From assembly GCF_032854445.1 (NCBI RefSeq), contig NC_088303.1, positions 377,501 to 441,500 of the forward strand: 64,000 bases of DNA. The letters are read 5' to 3'. The position numbers and the translations under genes are program-made. Position 1 is the stretch's first letter. Each line of letters begins with the position of its first letter. This document shows positions 62,205 to 64,000 of the stretch, piece by piece. Origin of the DNA: Liolophura sinensis. Taxonomy: Eukaryota; Mollusca; Polyplacophora; Chitonida; Chitonidae. Below the pieces are notes generated by a model. That model was not told the DNA's origin, made no database searches, and saw only the letters and a list, made by a program, of their open reading frames with translations.

Positions 62205-64000
62205 AGGTCAAGACGTAAAACGTCAATCATACACACATATTTAGTACCGGTACGTCACGACGTAAAACCACCAGCATTCACAGATACTTAGTAAGTAACT
62301 AAGTAAAACCCCAAGCATGCATACATACTTAGTACCGGTAAGTCACAACGTAAAGTCCCAAGCCGGTAAGCCAAGACGTAAAGCCCCAAGCATACAGGCG
62401 TACTTAGTACCGGTATGTCACGACGTAAAACTCCAAGCATTCATACATACTTAGTACCGATAAGTAACGACGTAAAACCCCAAGCATACATGCATACTTA
62501 GTACCGGTAAGTCACAACGTAAAACCCCAAGCATACATGCATACCTAGAACTGATAAGTCACGACGTAAAACCCCAAGCATACATGCATACTTAGTACCG
62601 GTAAGTCAAGGCGTACACCCCCAAGCATACATACATACTTAATACCCGTACAATCCCAAGCATACATACATACTTAGTACCGATAAGTCACGTAAAACGT
62701 CAATCATACACACATATTTAGTACCGGTACGTCACGACGTAAAACCACCAGCATTCACAGATACTTAGTAAGTCACCAAGTAAAACCCCAAGCATGCATA
62801 CATACTTAGTACTGGTAAGTCACGACGTAAAGTCCCAAGCCGGTAAGTCACGACGTAAAGCCCCAAGCATACAAGTATACTTAGTACCGGCATGTCACGA
62901 CGTAAAACTCCATACATTCATACATACTTAGTACCGATAAGTAACGACGTAAAACCCCAAGCATACATGCATACTTAGTACCGGTAAGTCACGACATAAA
63001 GCCCCAAGCAAGCAAGGCACAACATAAAGCCACAAGCATAAAGACATACTTAGTACCAATAAGTCGCAACGTAAAACCCCAAGCATACATGCATACTTAG
63101 TACCGGTAAGTCACAACGTAAAACTCCAAGCATACATGTATACTTAGTACCGGTAAGTCACGACATAAAGCCCCAAGCATACATACAAACTTAGTACCGG
63201 TAATCACAACGTAAAACTCCAAGAACTCATACATACTTAGTACCGATAATTAACGACATAAAACTGCAAGCATACATGCATACTTAGTACCGGTAAGTCA
63301 CACCGTAAAACCCCAAGCATACATGCATACCTAGAACTGATAAGTCACGACGTAAAACCCCAAGCATACATGCATACTTAGTACCGGTAAGTCAAGGCGT
63401 ACACCCCCAAGCATACATACGTACTTAATACCCGTAAAATCCCAAGCATACATACATACTTAGTACCGGTAAGTCACGACGTAAAACCACAAGCATACAT
63501 ACATACTTAGTACCGGTAAGTCACGACATAAAGCCTCAATCAGGTAAGGCACAACATAAAGCCCAAAGCATAAAGGCATACTTAGTACCAATAAGTCGCA
63601 ACGTAAAACCCCAAACATACATGCATAATTAGTACCGGTAAGTCACAACGTAAAACCCCAAGCATACATGCATACTTAGTACCGGTAAGTCACGACGTAA
63701 AGCCCCAAACATACATACAAACTTAGTACCGGTAAGTCACAACGTAAAACCCCAAGCGTACACACATACTTAGTACCGGTAAGGCACGACGTAAAGCCCC
63801 AAGCATAAAGGCATACTTAGTACCAATAAATCGCAACGTTAAACCCCAAGCATACATGCATACTTAGTACCGGTAAGTCACACAGTAAAACCCCAAGCAT
63901 ACATACACACTTAGTATCGGTAAGTCACGACGTAAAAGCCCAAGCATGCATACATACTTGGTACCGGTAAGTCACGACGTAAAACCCCAAGCATACATAC
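62205..64000. repeat. About 47-bp satellite with higher-order structure, running off the window
   Basis: Units contain AAGCATACATGCATACTTAG, TACCGGTAAGTCACGACGTA and AAACCCC. Variant blocks recur at long period (62211 and 62690; 62521 and 63310). Confidence 0.95.

Overview
The window is animal nuclear DNA, probably from a lophotrochozoan and most likely a marine mollusc. It has one spliced zinc-finger gene, several tRNA-derived SINE copies of a type common in mollusc genomes (a conserved central core, ends of the form CACCAATCAAATAAATAAA or an ACTC-repeat tail), and very many unrelated minisatellites. Nothing prokaryotic is visible. The species assignment is inference.

The only gene I can support is a Snail-family transcriptional repressor on the + strand. 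Coding exon 1 is 25526-26117, an 802-bp GT-AG intron is 26118-26919, and coding exon 2 is 26920-27965. The reading phase joins exactly and gives 545 residues: an N-terminal SNAG repressor motif, an unusual Arg/Ser/Pro repeat block, a PLDLE CtBP-type motif, and five C-terminal zinc fingers with the Snail/Slug signature. A TATA-less promoter-like cluster lies about 0.3-0.45 kb upstream of the ATG: an inverted CCAAT box, a GC box and two Snail-type E-boxes.

The gene sits in a gene desert of about 25 kb upstream and 36 kb downstream. Roughly 14 kb of the window (my manual estimate) is tandem repeat, in more than 20 arrays. Left flank: a 15-bp array (2.3-2.6 kb), 37-bp array (9.25-10.47 kb), 24-bp and 16-bp arrays (10.8-11.35 kb), 43-bp array (12.2-13.2 kb), 12-bp array (14.8-14.9 kb), 69-bp triplication (16.8-17.0 kb) and 30-bp array (17.3-17.8 kb). 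Right flank: arrays at 30.9-31.8, 32.6-32.9, 34.1-34.9 (TCTG/TCGG), 38.2-40.3 (81-bp then 48-bp units), 41.9-42.8, 42.9-43.1 (TA about 64), 49.7-50.3 (70 bp), 53.1-53.4 (48 bp), 57.5-58.4 (110 bp), 59.7, 60.3-60.6, 60.9-61.9 (52 bp) and 62.2 kb to the window end (about 47 bp, with higher-order structure).

Mobile elements visible: six copies or fragments of one core-bearing SINE family (17.0, 23.7, 37.8, 42.5, 43.7/44.3 and 50.8 kb), a second SINE family with an ACTC tail (8.9 kb), a 453-bp non-autonomous DNA transposon that split one SINE (43.8-44.3 kb), a palindromic Harbinger-like element (41.0-41.5 kb), a 175-bp inverted repeat (54.9-55.1 kb), and a dispersed element (8.2, 35.0, 38.2-40.5 and 43.1 kb) that carries the 48/81-bp satellite monomer. 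Most long open frames in the window are translations of tandem repeats and are not genes.
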